Shown here: one piece after another, positions 10,801-21,863 of the stretch | Layout of the letters: each line of letters begins with the position of its first letter | How positions within the stretch are numbered: position 1 is the stretch's first letter | Assembly (NCBI GenBank): GCA_030737835.1 | Contig: JAUJYN010000017.1 | Coordinates: 2,542,001 to 2,606,000 of the forward strand | Reading direction: 5' to 3' | DNA from: Acorus gramineus | Lineage: Eukaryota; Streptophyta; Magnoliopsida; Acorales; Acoraceae | Length of the DNA: 64,000 nt | Translations under genes and position numbers: made by a program | Notes under the pieces: generated by a model | Told to the model about the DNA's origin: nothing | Seen by the model: only the letters and a program-made list of their open reading frames with translations | Databases searched by the model: none

Positions 10801-12532
10801 CCCTTCTTTGGCTGAGAAGAAGGCTTGGTGGTGGTGGTCTTGGAGGTGGCGAATCGGTGCGCGAAGAGCACCCGATTTCCTCCCCTTCCCTTCCTCTCCT
10901 TGGGTGAGCTTTCTTTCCTTCCTTTTCTTGTGTAGATGCTAGATTAGGATGTGTTTTTGGGTATGCATGGCATGCATGGTGGTTGGGGAGTTGGAGGGGG
11001 CTGTTGGGGGCTGTGGGAGGTGAGGGTTTGGCTTGGGTGCACATGCGGGATCATCCCTGCACGTGCGCGCGGGCCTGTGCGCGCAGGCAAGGCAGGCACG
11101 CAGTCGGGCGAGCTGGCGCGTGCGCGCGGGCGTGTGTGCGGGTGCTGCGCAGGAGGCGCAGTGCGCGCGGGGCGAGCGAGCGTGCGCGCGGGGGTACTGC
11201 GCTGGGGCGCAGTGCATGGTGTGCACGCGAGGTGCTGCGCTGGGGTGCAGTGCGCGCGGGTGCGCGCGGGTGCACCCGGGGCTGGACGCGCGATGCGCGC
11301 AGGCACGCTCCCGAGCGTGCGGCGTGTCTGGGCGTGCGGGCAGAGGCGCGGCAGCGCGCCTGGGAGCAAGGGCTGGGGCGCGGCAATGCGCCCGGGACGA
11401 GGGGCTGCGTGCGTGCATGCGCACCCGTGCGCGTGCGTGCGGGTGGCCGTGCGCATGGCTGCCCGGGGGTGCGGGAGTGTGTCGGGGCACTCGGACTCGC
11501 GTGCGTACGGGCCGTATGCATGCATGTCCGAGTGTTGGGTATTTCTAGTGTATTTTTATATGTATTTGTGCATTTTACTCACCATTTTGGTTTCCCATGT
11601 CTTGCAGATCTTGACGGGCGATCACGCGACAACCCGAGTATTGGTGAGTGGGACAATCCAACCCAGTTCGGAGGCGTTCGATGCACGTAGGCGTGCATTG
11701 CCCTATCCTGGGGCACCATAATTGCATATTAGATAGTATTAATTGTAAACTATGCATGCATGATTATTATGTAGTATCCATGCCACCCTAGGCCTTGCAT
11801 GCTAGGGATATGCACCCTTATGATATGTGTAAAGGCCCAAGCATCCTGATACCATGTTTTCATGCTAGGGAAGCCTCGACCTACGCATGCGTCCCATTTA
11901 GTTTAATTTATTTAAATCAAATGTGAGTTTTTGTAATTAGCATGCCTTAGAGAATATTATAACCTTGTGGTTATAATATATGCTTCCCCGCATCTTAGCT
12001 ATGCGCCCTGGAGGAATTCTAAAGAATTCATGTCATTTGTAGAGTTGAGATCGGTGTCGGCGGATCCAAGTGGATCATATCCGTGTGGGTAGGCTGTTTC
12101 TGTTCTCTTCGTTGGATCCGTGTAGGGACTCCTCAGCGTTAGACAGGCCGTCCTGACAAAGGGCTCCCATCAGTAGGCACCTCCTGATTTGGTTTTGGAC
12201 TGTGCTGAATCGTGGGAGTAGACCAGGCAAGCTACGGAGTGGAGGAGGGACTATCGGTGGACCGAGGGTGATTAACAGCCTGGTCAGTCCCAAAAGACCA
12301 TATCACCAGTTTGAGGGTGAGGGTGAGGGTGTAGTGGGTTGGCGATGAGCGACCCACTGGTTTGTGTAGTTGTTGCCACTTAGAGGCTATGAATGATTTG
12401 AGGTTAATATGAATTGTGATGCATGGGTTGTCCTATTCACTGAGCGTGTGGCTCACCCCTCGCATATATTTTTCTCCAGTGATATCTAAGTCGGATCCGC
12501 AAGAGGAGCTCCCCGAGGCACGTCAGCAGTAG
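10801..12532 (+). other. Putative spliced reading frame in copy A
   Basis: Blocks are 10801-10903 (103 nt, after TGTTTTCAG, before GTGAGC), 11608-11643 (36 nt, after GTCTTGCAG, before GTGAGT) and 12480 to a TAG at 12530-12532 (after TTTCTCCAG). The frame is open from codon 6 of the first block after a TGA. It reads LDGRSRDNPSI and then SKSDPQEELPEARQQ before the stop. The tail differs from the other copies by several substitutions but no frameshift. Confidence 0.35.
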
Positions 12533-14083
12533 CAGAGCAGCGTAACGTTCTACGTGTGAGAGGCCATCAGCATCCCCCTTTCATTTTATGTATTGTATTC
12601 CGTGCTTGGGCACACGTTTGTATTATATTTGGATGTCGTATATATTGGCTCTCACAGGACAGTTGATTATGTATCGAGTCTGTAATATGTCTTTGAATTA
12701 CAGACTCAGTCTTTTAGCTTCCGCTATTTGTGTATATATCATGTCAGCCTCATTGTTGTCTGTGTTGTCATTGTTGATATTGTTTGGAGTATATTATTGA
12801 CCTCTTGTATAGACTGCTGATATCATATATACCCTTGCCGCGTCCCGGGGACGGCCGCCCTGGGGCGTGACATACAATACATGCAATATAAGCCTAGCAT
12901 GCAAGATATCTAACATATTATAGTTTAAGCATGGCCATACTACTTATCTACACTAGTAGTATAGCTAGGGTGCCCCATCGATGCGCGACGCACGACTACG
13001 CGCGTCAAGCGCATCTCGAGGGGTTGGATCAAACCACTCACCGCAACCCGGGACCTCGCGCATCCCATCCGACGAGATCTGCAAGGTAAGGGCATCAAAT
13101 TTGGTGAGTAACATCACATTATAACACTTAGAAATTATTAGAAATACCAAAGACTTAGACATGCACGCATACGGGCTCGCACGCATGCGAGCACGCGCGT
13201 ACGCACTGGCGTCTTGCCGCATGCCCAGGCGATCCCAGACACGCTGCCCCGCGTGAGCGCACGCTCGCGCACGCCCACGCGCACTCGTGCGCATGACCCA
13301 GGCGCACCGCGCGCCTGCCAGAACCCTGCGCGCACGACCGCGTGCCCGGGCACACGCGCGCCTACGTGCCCGCCTGCGCGCGCCTGCGAGTGCACACGCG
13401 CGCACAGCCCTGCGCACGCGCCCAGCCACCCAACACCCCTCCCCAACCCCCCTCACACACCCTAACTCAACTACCTAGCATGCAAGACCTCCCCAACCAT
13501 CCCAACAGCCATTAAAAATTAGAAAAGAAGGGGAAAAGGACTTACCAAAAGAGGGGAAGGGAAAGAGGGAGATGCGGGGCTCTCGATGCACCCACGACCA
13601 CCTCAACCACCACCACCACAACACCTCCTCTTCAGCCTCTCCACCAGCCCTTCTTGGCTGAAAACAGAGGAAAAGAAGGGGCATAAAAGGGAGCTAGAGA
13701 GAGGAGAAACAATCAACAATGCATGCACACACACTCACCTAGTCTTACACTTGCACTTCCTCTTCTTGCTCCATCTTCTTCTCCTTGGCATTTCATCAAA
13801 CACATGGGGGATGTGTGAAAGAGAGAAAGAGAGCCAAAAAGAGGGAGACGTAGGGAGTGGGAGAGAAAGAAATTCTCATTTGGGGGGGGGGGGGGGGGTC
13901 ACCCCCTAAACCTAAACTCACCCACTAACACTCTAAATAACCAATGGTTTCTTCATCACTAAGCAAGGTGGGGGTAAGGTTACCAAGGGTCACCACATTC
14001 ACCAAAATATCTCACACTATTCAACCCTCCAAACCAGGAACTCTCAAAACCCGGATACGGTTTGGAACTGCATAATTTCCTAA

Positions 14084-16119
14084 AATAACTCCTTCAGGGG
14101 AGATTAATGCTATTCCTATCCCTCTCCCTTGTTGATTAATTGTTACGTCGAAGTACAATGTCCATGTCTTCCTATCTTTCTCTTCGATGAGTGCAAATAT
14201 TTCTTCGTCTAGGAAGTCGGTCCTCACTGGTTCGTAATCAGGGAGAGGGAGCTGAGCAAGATGGTCAGCAATGGCTTGACCTTTAATGGACTTCTGAGTT
14301 GCGTAAGTGATGTCAAACTCATTTAACTGGACTTGCCATCGGGCCAAGCGACCAGTTAATACAACTTTCTCGAACATGAAACTTACTGGGTCTATTTTGG
14401 CAAAGTACTTGACTTTGTGGGTAAGAAAATAATGGTGTAGTTTCTGGGACACCCATACTAAAGCCAAGCAAGTATTTTCTATGGGAGGGTAGGTTTGTTC
14501 ATACTCAATTAATGTCTTACTTAGATAGTAAACAGCCTTTTCTTTCCTTCCCATGTCATCGTGTTGTGCAAGCACAGCACCAATGGCCTCCTCAGTTGCT
14601 GCTATATAAAGAAGTAGGGGGCGTCCAGGTACCAGGGCTGAGAGGAATGGGGGTTTAAGAAGGTATTTCTTTAAGCTATCGAAGGCCTTTTGACATTCGT
14701 TATCCTAGTTAAATTTAACCCCCCCTTTTAGTAGTTTGTAAAGAGGGCGGCATCGTTCGGCATGTTGTGAGATGAATCTCTCCTGATGAATTGCAGCCGA
14801 CCGATGAGTCCTCTCAATTCCTTTAAGTTCTTAGGTGGAGGCATTTGGGCAATGGCCCTTGCTTTAGTTGGATCAACTTTAATCCCCCTTTTGTTTACCA
14901 TGAACCCCAAGAGCTTCCCAGAAGAGACACCAAAGCGACATTTCTTTGGGTTCATCTTAAGTGAAAATACCCTGCATCTTTGTAGTACTTGTTTGAGTAT
15001 ATTCGCATGCCCTATTCGATACCTGGATTTAACTAGGATGTCATCTACGTAAACCTCTACCAGTTTATGCATCATATCATGAAATATTGAGGTCATCACT
15101 CTTTGATACGTTGCACCCGCATTTTTAAGTCCGAAAGGCATTACTACATAGCAGTAGGTCCCCCAGGGTGTGGTGAAGGAAGCTTTTTCCTAATTATGTT
15201 CTGCCAATCGAATCTGGTTGTATCCTGAAAAACCATCCATAAAAGAGAGCATTTCATATCCTGCCGTGTTATCGACAAGGAGATAAAAATGTGGGAGTGG
15301 GAAATCATCCTTCGGGCACGCTTGATTGAGGTCCCTGAAGTCAATGCACACTCGGATCTTGCCATATGTTTTGGATATCATAACAATATTAGCTACCCAT
15401 TTCGGGTACAAGACTACCCGGATAAATTTAGCCTGGTGGAGTTTGTCCACCTCATCTTTAATTTTTAAAGCCACCTTCGGATGAAGGCGCCTTAACTTTT
15501 GCTTTACTGGTTTTGCGTTAAGCTCTAAAATTAATCGGTGCTTGACCAAAGAGGTATCGAACCCGGGCATGTCTTTGTAAGACCAGGCAAAGGCGTCAAT
15601 ATAATCACGTAGTATTTTAACTAGACTTTCTTTTTCATCGGGCTTCAGCTCTGCACAAATCAGAATTACCTTGGGGCTAGCTTTAGTCCCCAGGTTTAGT
15701 TCTTCCACCTTCTCATCTGCTTCTTTGGCCCTCTCATCAAACCTCTGGAGGCTCCGCTCAAATTCTTCGGAGATGTCTTCTTCTTCTTTGTTGTCTTCAT
15801 CGCAAATTTCAGAAACTCCCAAACCGTCATCTAAGTTTTCTATATTATCTAGGTCTGATTCTTCTATAACAGTTATAGACTCAAATTTTTCTAGGCCAAA
15901 AATAGTCTCACTATGTCCTTTTATGTGGTTAATGATATGGTCAGGTATCTGACTTCTAGAGGGCTTGACTGTTTTAAGTGGGGTACTGGGGCTGGAATGT
16001 TTAGTTTGGCTGGCCAGATGTCGCAAGTTATTTAAAAGATCAGAGTCAGCACTGAAGGGGTGCCATGCTGGGGTGAAGTCATCTTTGTCAAACAAGGACC
16101 CTAAGGTTTTAATTTCCAT
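14084..16119 (-). pseudogene. Gypsy pol: reverse transcriptase and RNase H (broken)
   Basis: The frame starts at 16119 and runs leftward. The RT part shows RVCIDFRDLNQACPKDDFPLP, then MPFGLKNAGATYQR and the catalytic YVDDILVKS, all recognisable Ty3/gypsy RT motifs. The first RNase H follows with LLLYIAATEEAIGAVLAQ and YPPIENTCLALVW. A second RNase H begins WTLYFDVTINQQGRGIG and is cut off after ISPEGV, where family S sequence takes over. Stop codons interrupt the frame at 15190-15192 and 14705-14707; the second replaces an expected tryptophan, as a TGG to TAG transition would. No functional enzyme can come from this copy. Confidence 0.85.
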
Positions 16120-16839
16120 TTTTGTTTTGTTGTTTTATTTCGTTTTTTGTTTTGTTTTTGGTTTTTTTTTTTGAAAGGAAAAGACAACTAATATTTACAA
16201 CTTACTGGGTTAATTTAGGTGCTTCAACCGACCTTCCTCCAACAGCTGGTGCTCCTTTGTTGCGATGCTTGCGCACTGTGAGGAAAGTGCGCTTGGTCAG
16301 CTGGAGTTTCACCAACTAGTGTTGTGTCTAAGAGTTTATCGGGGTGTGGAAATAACCAGTTAAGGGAGCCCGAGAAATAGTCCGGCTCTCTTTCCTAGAT
16401 AGGGGTTAAGGGACGAGGATACGTGGCTTCTTCAACCTGTCTCGTGGTTGTTCCTTTTATGAAGTGTTCATATAATCCCCAATTACATTTCCTTTTTAAA
16501 TCAGTGTGTCGGTTAGATGAGCCAAGGCCCTTCCTATCGAGCCAGGCTGGGAGTTTGATGGGTTCTAGGATCCCACCTTTTAGCCCTAATGTTTATCCTG
16601 GGATGTGACCCATGGCTTTCATCATGTGCCAACCTGGGTTTTTAGGCTTAGGGTGATTTGCCTTTACAGCACTAGTGAGGGTGTCTTGAGAGTTCAGCCA
16701 ATCGGCTGGGAAGTCTAAGATGTGGATGGTGGTTTCTTTTGGCTTTGAGTCGATGATTTTTATGGCGATAGTCTCGCTACTGGTGGACCCTGATTTGGGT
16801 TCTTTGATTGCGTCCCCCTGTATTTTGATTATTTGATTT

Positions 16840-17180
16840 CCCAAGGGGAATTTCAAACATTGGTGCAGGGGGGAAGAGACTCCTTTTATTGAGGCTAGCC
16901 ACTTACGCCCCAAGATCATGTTATAGTCTAAGTCCATTTCCAGGACATATGCTTCAATGCTGGTTTCTAGGGACCCTACTTTTAACGGGAAGTTTTTAAA
17001 GCCAAGAATCGGACGAGCCGTTTTATCAGAAGCAAATATACCAGTGTCCGTCTCAAGGAGGGTGGCGTATGCCCACCAATCTGTTCAAAAGTGCGTAGTC
17101 ACATGAGGTTTACCCTTGCACCGGTATCGACTAACACTTTATCTACTAGGTATCCTTCGATGTCAACTATGATGCATAGG
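16840..17180 (-). pseudogene. Gypsy aspartic protease remnant
   Basis: Read on the minus strand, a retroviral-type protease active site DTGA is encoded at 17117-17128 within the context KVLVDTGARVNLM. The family's downstream motif YNMILGRKWLASIKG follows near 16870-16930. The two parts are not in one clean frame. It lies between gag and RT as expected for a Ty3/gypsy polyprotein. The linker at 16120-16590 has no recognisable domain and includes a T-rich tract. Confidence 0.7.
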
Positions 17181-17262
17181 GTAGAGGTGTTGATAACCTT
17201 ATCGCGGATTTCTTATTTGGGCCTAAAGGTTATCATCGGCCCTAGTCATGCAGAGACTAAGG

Positions 17263-18472
17263 CTACTGGCTTTTTAAGGTGGAGATTTGAGGGTCGACTC
17301 GGACTCTTTCCAAAAACATCCTCAGGGCTCGTTGGTGATGTTCAGAGGTCTTGATCAGCTCCAAGATGGAAATTTTTGTAGGAATTCGTTGGAGCTGGCT
17401 GAGGATGTCGATCCTATCTCCGACATTTGCTTCCTCGGTTTCTGCTTCATGCATGGGACGTCTATAGGAGGGGATAGCATTGAAGATTCTTCCCGCCCTA
17501 GCTGTATGATGGTTTAAGGTATCAACCATGGTTTGGGGATATTGGTTTCTCGATAAGCTCAGTTTTTTGTTAATTGGTAGGATGGGGGAAAGTTGTGGGG
17601 CTCGCCTTATGTGAGAGAGGAGAATGGGGGAAGGTATGGGAAGAATTAGGCCACCTAGAACGATCTTGGGTGGTTCCTCGTAGTCTGTGGCCTTTATAGT
17701 GTAGACGCTTTCGAAACTGAGATTCCATGGTTCTTCGATGAGAGCTTGCACGATTGGTTTCGAACCTTGTATTTTGGTATTGGCTATAGGGCTGGGATTT
17801 TCTGGGGTCTGACCTGGTTTGGGCAGTGGATTTAACTAGGTTCCTTGTGGTTTTGTAGTTAGGCCGTTTTTGAGTCCCCTGATGGTGGCCCAGTCTAGGC
17901 GTTTCTCTTCATCAAGGTTGTAAACAATGTCTCGGAATGAGAAACACTGTTCAATGGTATGACCATGATGTTGATGGTATGCATGGGCAATAACGGGCAG
18001 TGTTGGCGCCGAGAGGTGAAGGCCTGACTATAGGTAAAGAAATGCTACTAGTTTTCATTAAGGCATTGAAGATGTTTGCTAGGGTTTCTAGGAGTGGTGG
18101 ATAACAATCCCTTCTATTTAACCATCTTGGGCCATAGGAGGAAAAAGGTATAACCCCATCATAGGAGCTTTGCCTATGCTGCCTAGGGGTTAGGTTTTGC
18201 GCTCTAGGGGGAGCGGAATAAGCAGGGGGAGTCCTAGTTTGGCCTTGGCTTTGAATTATGGGGCTCTAGACTGGAGGACTTTGGACTACTGGGTTTCGTC
18301 TTATTGGCACGAGGGCTGGTACTGATCGAGAAATGAAGTTTTGATTGGCTTGTCGAGGTGGCACATATCCAGACGAACCGAGCGTGTACTATCTCGGAGC
18401 TGGCCCTTGATCAAGAACTCGTGCTCCATTCGGGTAGAGTGCCAAAATTTGTGTGATCCCCTCTACCATGAG
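17263..18472 (-). pseudogene. Gypsy gag C-terminal part and gag-protease linker
   Basis: A frame of about 160 codons (17751 to 17263) lies directly before the protease, and weaker frames continue right to the insertion point of copy D at 18472. The phrase around 17880-17980 resembles the GHTIEQCF..RD block found near the gag C-terminus of Tat elements. Several stops and a frame change are present. This part ends exactly at the ATGAG duplication left by copy D. Confidence 0.55.
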
Positions 18473-19122
18473 TGTTATATATGTGTCACTTTTGGCCTGC
18501 TGGTAACCATTGGAGCATTTTGGCAGTTTTTGAGTTTTTTTTGTTTTTCGATCGGAACCGCAAAATTTTGGACTGTTAGCTATCGTCCTGAGCTAGAGGA
18601 CTCCGATTGAAAATCTAACTGCATATTATGTGTCCTGGTGTCATTCTAAGCCACTCACGAAATTTTTATCAAATTCCGGTAACGTTTCTGAAATTTCACA
18701 GTTCCGGGGCGTATCTGGGTTTTGACCGAGCGAGAAGTCATTGGGAGAGTTGACTCGGTCAAAGTGGGCCCATGACTTGGTCAACCCTTTTTGTCTTTTT
18801 GTGTGGTTGGGTTGACCCAAGTCAAATCCCACTTAAAACCCACTTAACCCTAATTAAGCTTGCTTAACCCTAATCTAAGAGTGGTTTGACTTATTTAAGT
18901 GAGCAAAAAAGGTTGCCTAGCACTATTCATCATCTTCTCAAATGCAATTTCTCTCTCCCCCTCTCTCAAAAACCTTCATTTGAGCCACCTAGGGTGCTTG
19001 GACCTTAAAACCCAAAACATAGAAAGGTTAGATCCGGTCCCGATCTATCCCCCGGTGTTCTCGGATTCGAGTTCCGACAAGTTTGGCCCCCTCTAACCCC
19101 CTCTATTCTCCCCTGTTTTCAG

Positions 19123-21176
19123 CCCCATTTGAGGTAGGAGGAGGTCTTGGTGGTGGAGATCCGTTGGGAGGCGTTTCGGTGCACGAAGATCCTCCGGTCC
19201 CCTTCCTTTCCTCTCCTTTCCTCGGGTAAGGGTTCTTTCCCTCTTTTTCATGTTTAGATGCATGTTAGGAGGGTGGGGTTGAGTGTGAAGGGCGGCTGGT
19301 GGCTGTCGGTGGTGGTTGGGGGCGGTCGGAGGCCATTGGTGGCCGGTGGGTGGTGGTAGAGGTGTTCGGGCGGGTGGTTGGTTGTCTCGGGCAGCAGGCA
19401 GCACAGGCAGCGCAGCAGGCAGGCGCAGCAGGCGTGTAGTGGCAGGGCGCGCGCGCGCGTGCGCGCGGACGTGAGCGCGGGCGTGCGCTCGGGTGGCGCA
19501 GGCGTGGGCGTGCTGGGCGTACTGGGCGCTGGGCGTGCTGGGCGCTGGGCGTGCTGGGGGTGCTGGTCGAGTGGGTGATGCGAGCGGTGGGGCGCGCGGG
19601 TGTGCGCGCGCGGCGAGGCGAGCGGTGGTGCGCGCGGGGTGTGCGCGGGGCGATGTGCGGGGCGTGCGGTGTGCGCGCGGGCTGCTGCGCTAGGGCGCAG
19701 CGAGCGCGCGGTGCACCCGGGGAGCTCGGCGGCGTGTCCTGGCGTGCGGGCAGGGGCTCGGCAGGGCGCCTGGGTGCGCAGGCTGGGGCGCAGCGGTGCA
19801 TCCGGAGGCGGGTGGCCGTGCGGGTGGTTGCCGGGGGCGCGGGAGTGAGTCGGGGTGCTCGGGCTAGCGTGCGTACGGGCCGTATGCACGTTTGCCCGAG
19901 TGTTGGGTATCTATCAGGAGTATTTTTGTGTATGTTTGTGGTATTTGTGGATTTTACTCACCAGTTGATACCCTGTCTTGCAGATCTTGACGGACGGTCG
20001 CGCGACGACCCGACTTCCGGTGAGTGGGACAATCCAACCCAGTTGGGAGGCGCTATATGCACTTGGGCGTATACCATCCTCCCCTGGGGCAGAATAGATT
20101 AATATTAACCTGTTTAATATGTAATCCATGCAAGCATGATTGATATGTAGTATGCATGTTACCCTAGACTGAGTATGTTAGGGACTTGCACCCTTAGGTT
20201 GTGTAAGAGCCATGCATCTTGTTACCTTGTTATCATGCTAGGAAAGCCTCGGCCTTTGTATGCGTCCTATTAGTTTAATTTGTTAAATTAAATGCAACTT
20301 GTAATATTATAGCATGCCTTAGGGAATATTAAGGGGCCTTGCGAGGTCAACATTGAGACCCGGGCTAGGGTGCTCCGTGTTCCTTGTTTGGTTGTCGGGA
20401 TGTCCTATATCGGGACCTCATGGTGCCCTCCCAAGGTTTCTTTTCCCGTCTATATTAATGCATGTTCCCCGCATCTTGGTTATGCGCCCTGGAGGAATTC
20501 TGATGAATTCAAGACACTAGAGTGGTAGAGGTGTGTTGTCAGCGGATCCGAGTGGATCATATGCGTGTGGGTAGGCTGTTTCTCTTCCCTTCGTTGGATC
20601 CGTGTAGGAACTCCTCAGCGTTAGACAGGCTATCCTGACAGAGGGCTCCCATCAGTAGGCACCTCCTGATCTTGGACTCGGACTGTGCTGAATGTGGGAG
20701 TAGACCAGGCAAGCTACGGTGTGGAGGAGAGGCTATCGGTGGACCAAGGATGATTAACAGCTAGTCAGTCCCAATATCCTATGTCACCCATTGAGGGGTG
20801 AGGGTGAGGGTGTATGGATGTGTATGGATGTGTATGGATGTGTTTGGATGATTATCAGTCCCAATATCCTATGTCACCTATTGAGGGGTGAGGGTGAGGG
20901 TGTATGGATGTGTTTGGATGATTATAAGTCCCAATATCCTATGTCACCTATTGAGGGGTGAGGGTGAGGGTGTGGTGGTTCGGCGATGTAACGAATCACT
21001 GGAATTATGTTGTTATGCCACTTTGAGGCTGGTTGTTGATTAATTGTGGTTAATATAGCTGTGATGCATGGGTTGTGCTGTTCACTGAGCGTGTGGCTCA
21101 CCCCTCGCATAATATTTTTCCAGTGATTACTGAGGAGGACTTGAAGGAGGAGCTCCCTGAGCGACTGCACCAGTAG
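19123..21176 (+). other. Putative spliced reading frame in copy D
   Basis: Blocks are 19123-19225 (103 nt), 19984-20019 (36 nt, LDGRSRDDPTS) and 21124 to a TAG at 21174-21176 (TEEDLKEELPERLHQ, stop). AG and GT flank each block. The first block has a TAG at codon 5 and is open afterwards. The first donor of the leader is weaker here (GTTAGA rather than GTAAG or GTGAG). Confidence 0.35.
20766..20990 (+). repeat. Tandem GGGTGA modules in copy D
   Basis: Three modules start near 20766, 20856 and 20926, each opening with TCCCAATATCCTATGTCACC and followed by GGGTGAGGGTGAGGGTG. Between them are runs of TGTATGGATG or TGTTTGGATG, so the spacer has its own 10-bp repeat. Confidence 0.7.
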
Positions 21177-21526
21177 CGGAGTAGCGCTACGTCCCGCGAG
21201 TTTCTGAGGCCATCAGCATCCTTCCTTGTTATTGTATGTATATATTTCTGTGCTTGGGCACCCAGTTTGGATTGTATTTGGATGTATGTGTGTATATTGG
21301 CTCTCACATGACATTTGATTTGTATCGAGTCTGTAGTATGTTTTTGGATTACAGACTCAGTCTTTTAGCTTCCGCTATCTGTGTATATATTATGTCAGCC
21401 TTGCTTTCATCTGTGTTGTTGTCATTTTAGTTGTTGTTTAGAGTGATTTATTGATTCCCTGTTTAGACTGCTGATATCTTGTATACACTTGCCGCGACCC
21501 GGGGACGGCCGCCCTGGGGCGTGACA

Positions 21527-21863
21527 ATGGGGGTGTGCACCTTTCTCGGCGGTTGTCCAACCCTATGGCTGATAGGTGGGGAATGGGTTTGGACTGCTGG
21601 GGCTGCACAACGGGAAATCATGTTGTGGCGGTCAATTAGAAGCTGGTACGTGGTACAATCTCCGTACGAAAGACTCGTACGAAGCTCTGGACTCAGGCTC
21701 TGCAACATCATGTCAATTTCTTGACATTCCGTTAATTACAGGCCAGTTCAGTGGACGAGGGTGCGCCACCTAGACACGTACTGCTCAAATTTCTCCCTAG
21801 GCCTCATTTTTTCTACGGTCAGGTCTGAAATAAACGGGGTCCTAATCCTCTGATAACCGTAGC
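21527..21863 (-). pseudogene. Gypsy gag middle part, between D and E
   Basis: A 337-bp island of host gypsy sequence between two family S insertions. The minus-strand frame includes LSPELRTSLSYGDC and QLLIDRHNMISRC, which fits a retrotransposon gag domain. It links the N-terminal gag at 23873-24502 to the C-terminal part left of D, and contains at least one stop. Confidence 0.65.

Larger units (their letters stand above)
3740..12872 (+). mobile_element. Family S solo-LTR-like copy A, inserted in F
   Basis: The copy begins TGTTATATATGTGTCAC at 3740 and ends GGGGCGTGACA at 12872. It is flanked by a perfect 5-bp duplication TACAA (3735-3739 and 12873-12877). TG...CA ends with a 5-bp duplication are the hallmark of LTR-retrotransposon integration. 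There are no internal direct LTRs and no polyprotein, so a solo LTR of about 2.75 kb is the best reading. It is interrupted by copy B after only 158 bp. Its splice-like blocks are at 10801-10903, 11608-11643 and from 12480. Its GC-rich core is at about 11040-11500. Confidence 0.88.
1568..14085 (-). mobile_element. Family S solo-LTR-like copy F (outermost, interrupted by A)
   Basis: The copy starts TGTCACGCCCC at 1568, the reverse complement of the family 3' end. It runs to 3739, is interrupted by copy A, and resumes at 12873 with the duplicated TACAA. Copy G (59489 onward) shows the same sequence without the insertion, which confirms the empty site. The far end is missing: family sequence continues through the GGATACGGTTTGGAACTGC block near 14053-14072 and then changes into gypsy RNase H coding sequence around 14080-14086, so roughly 250 bp of the family end is lost. 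F and G form a subtype that differs from A-E and J in the 1750-2000 region. No gag or pol is present. Its GC-rich core is at about 13140-13440. Confidence 0.8.
18473..21526 (+). mobile_element. Family S solo-LTR-like copy D, inserted in gypsy gag
   Basis: TGTTATATATG starts at 18473 and the copy ends GGGGCGTGACA at 21526, giving 3054 bp. The flanking duplication is ATGAG (18468-18472) against ATGGG (21527-21531), one mismatch. Degraded gag continues on both sides. The CT-rich leader, the splice-like blocks, a GC-rich core (about 19430-19890), three GGGTGA modules and the 3' block are all present. Confidence 0.87.

Noticed and set aside
10710..10942. Signal-peptide-like frame starting with MVLDLHFPLVFLL in copy A as the start of the family S product
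   Set aside because: The ATG is not kept in copy C, and the frame breaks soon after in J. It lies in the predicted first intron, so a shared start codon remains unknown.
3740..12872. Family S as a DNA transposon rather than solo LTRs
   Set aside because: Terminal inverted similarity is limited to TG/CA, and the duplications are 5 bp with TG...CA ends, which fits LTR integration. No transposase or long inverted repeats are present.
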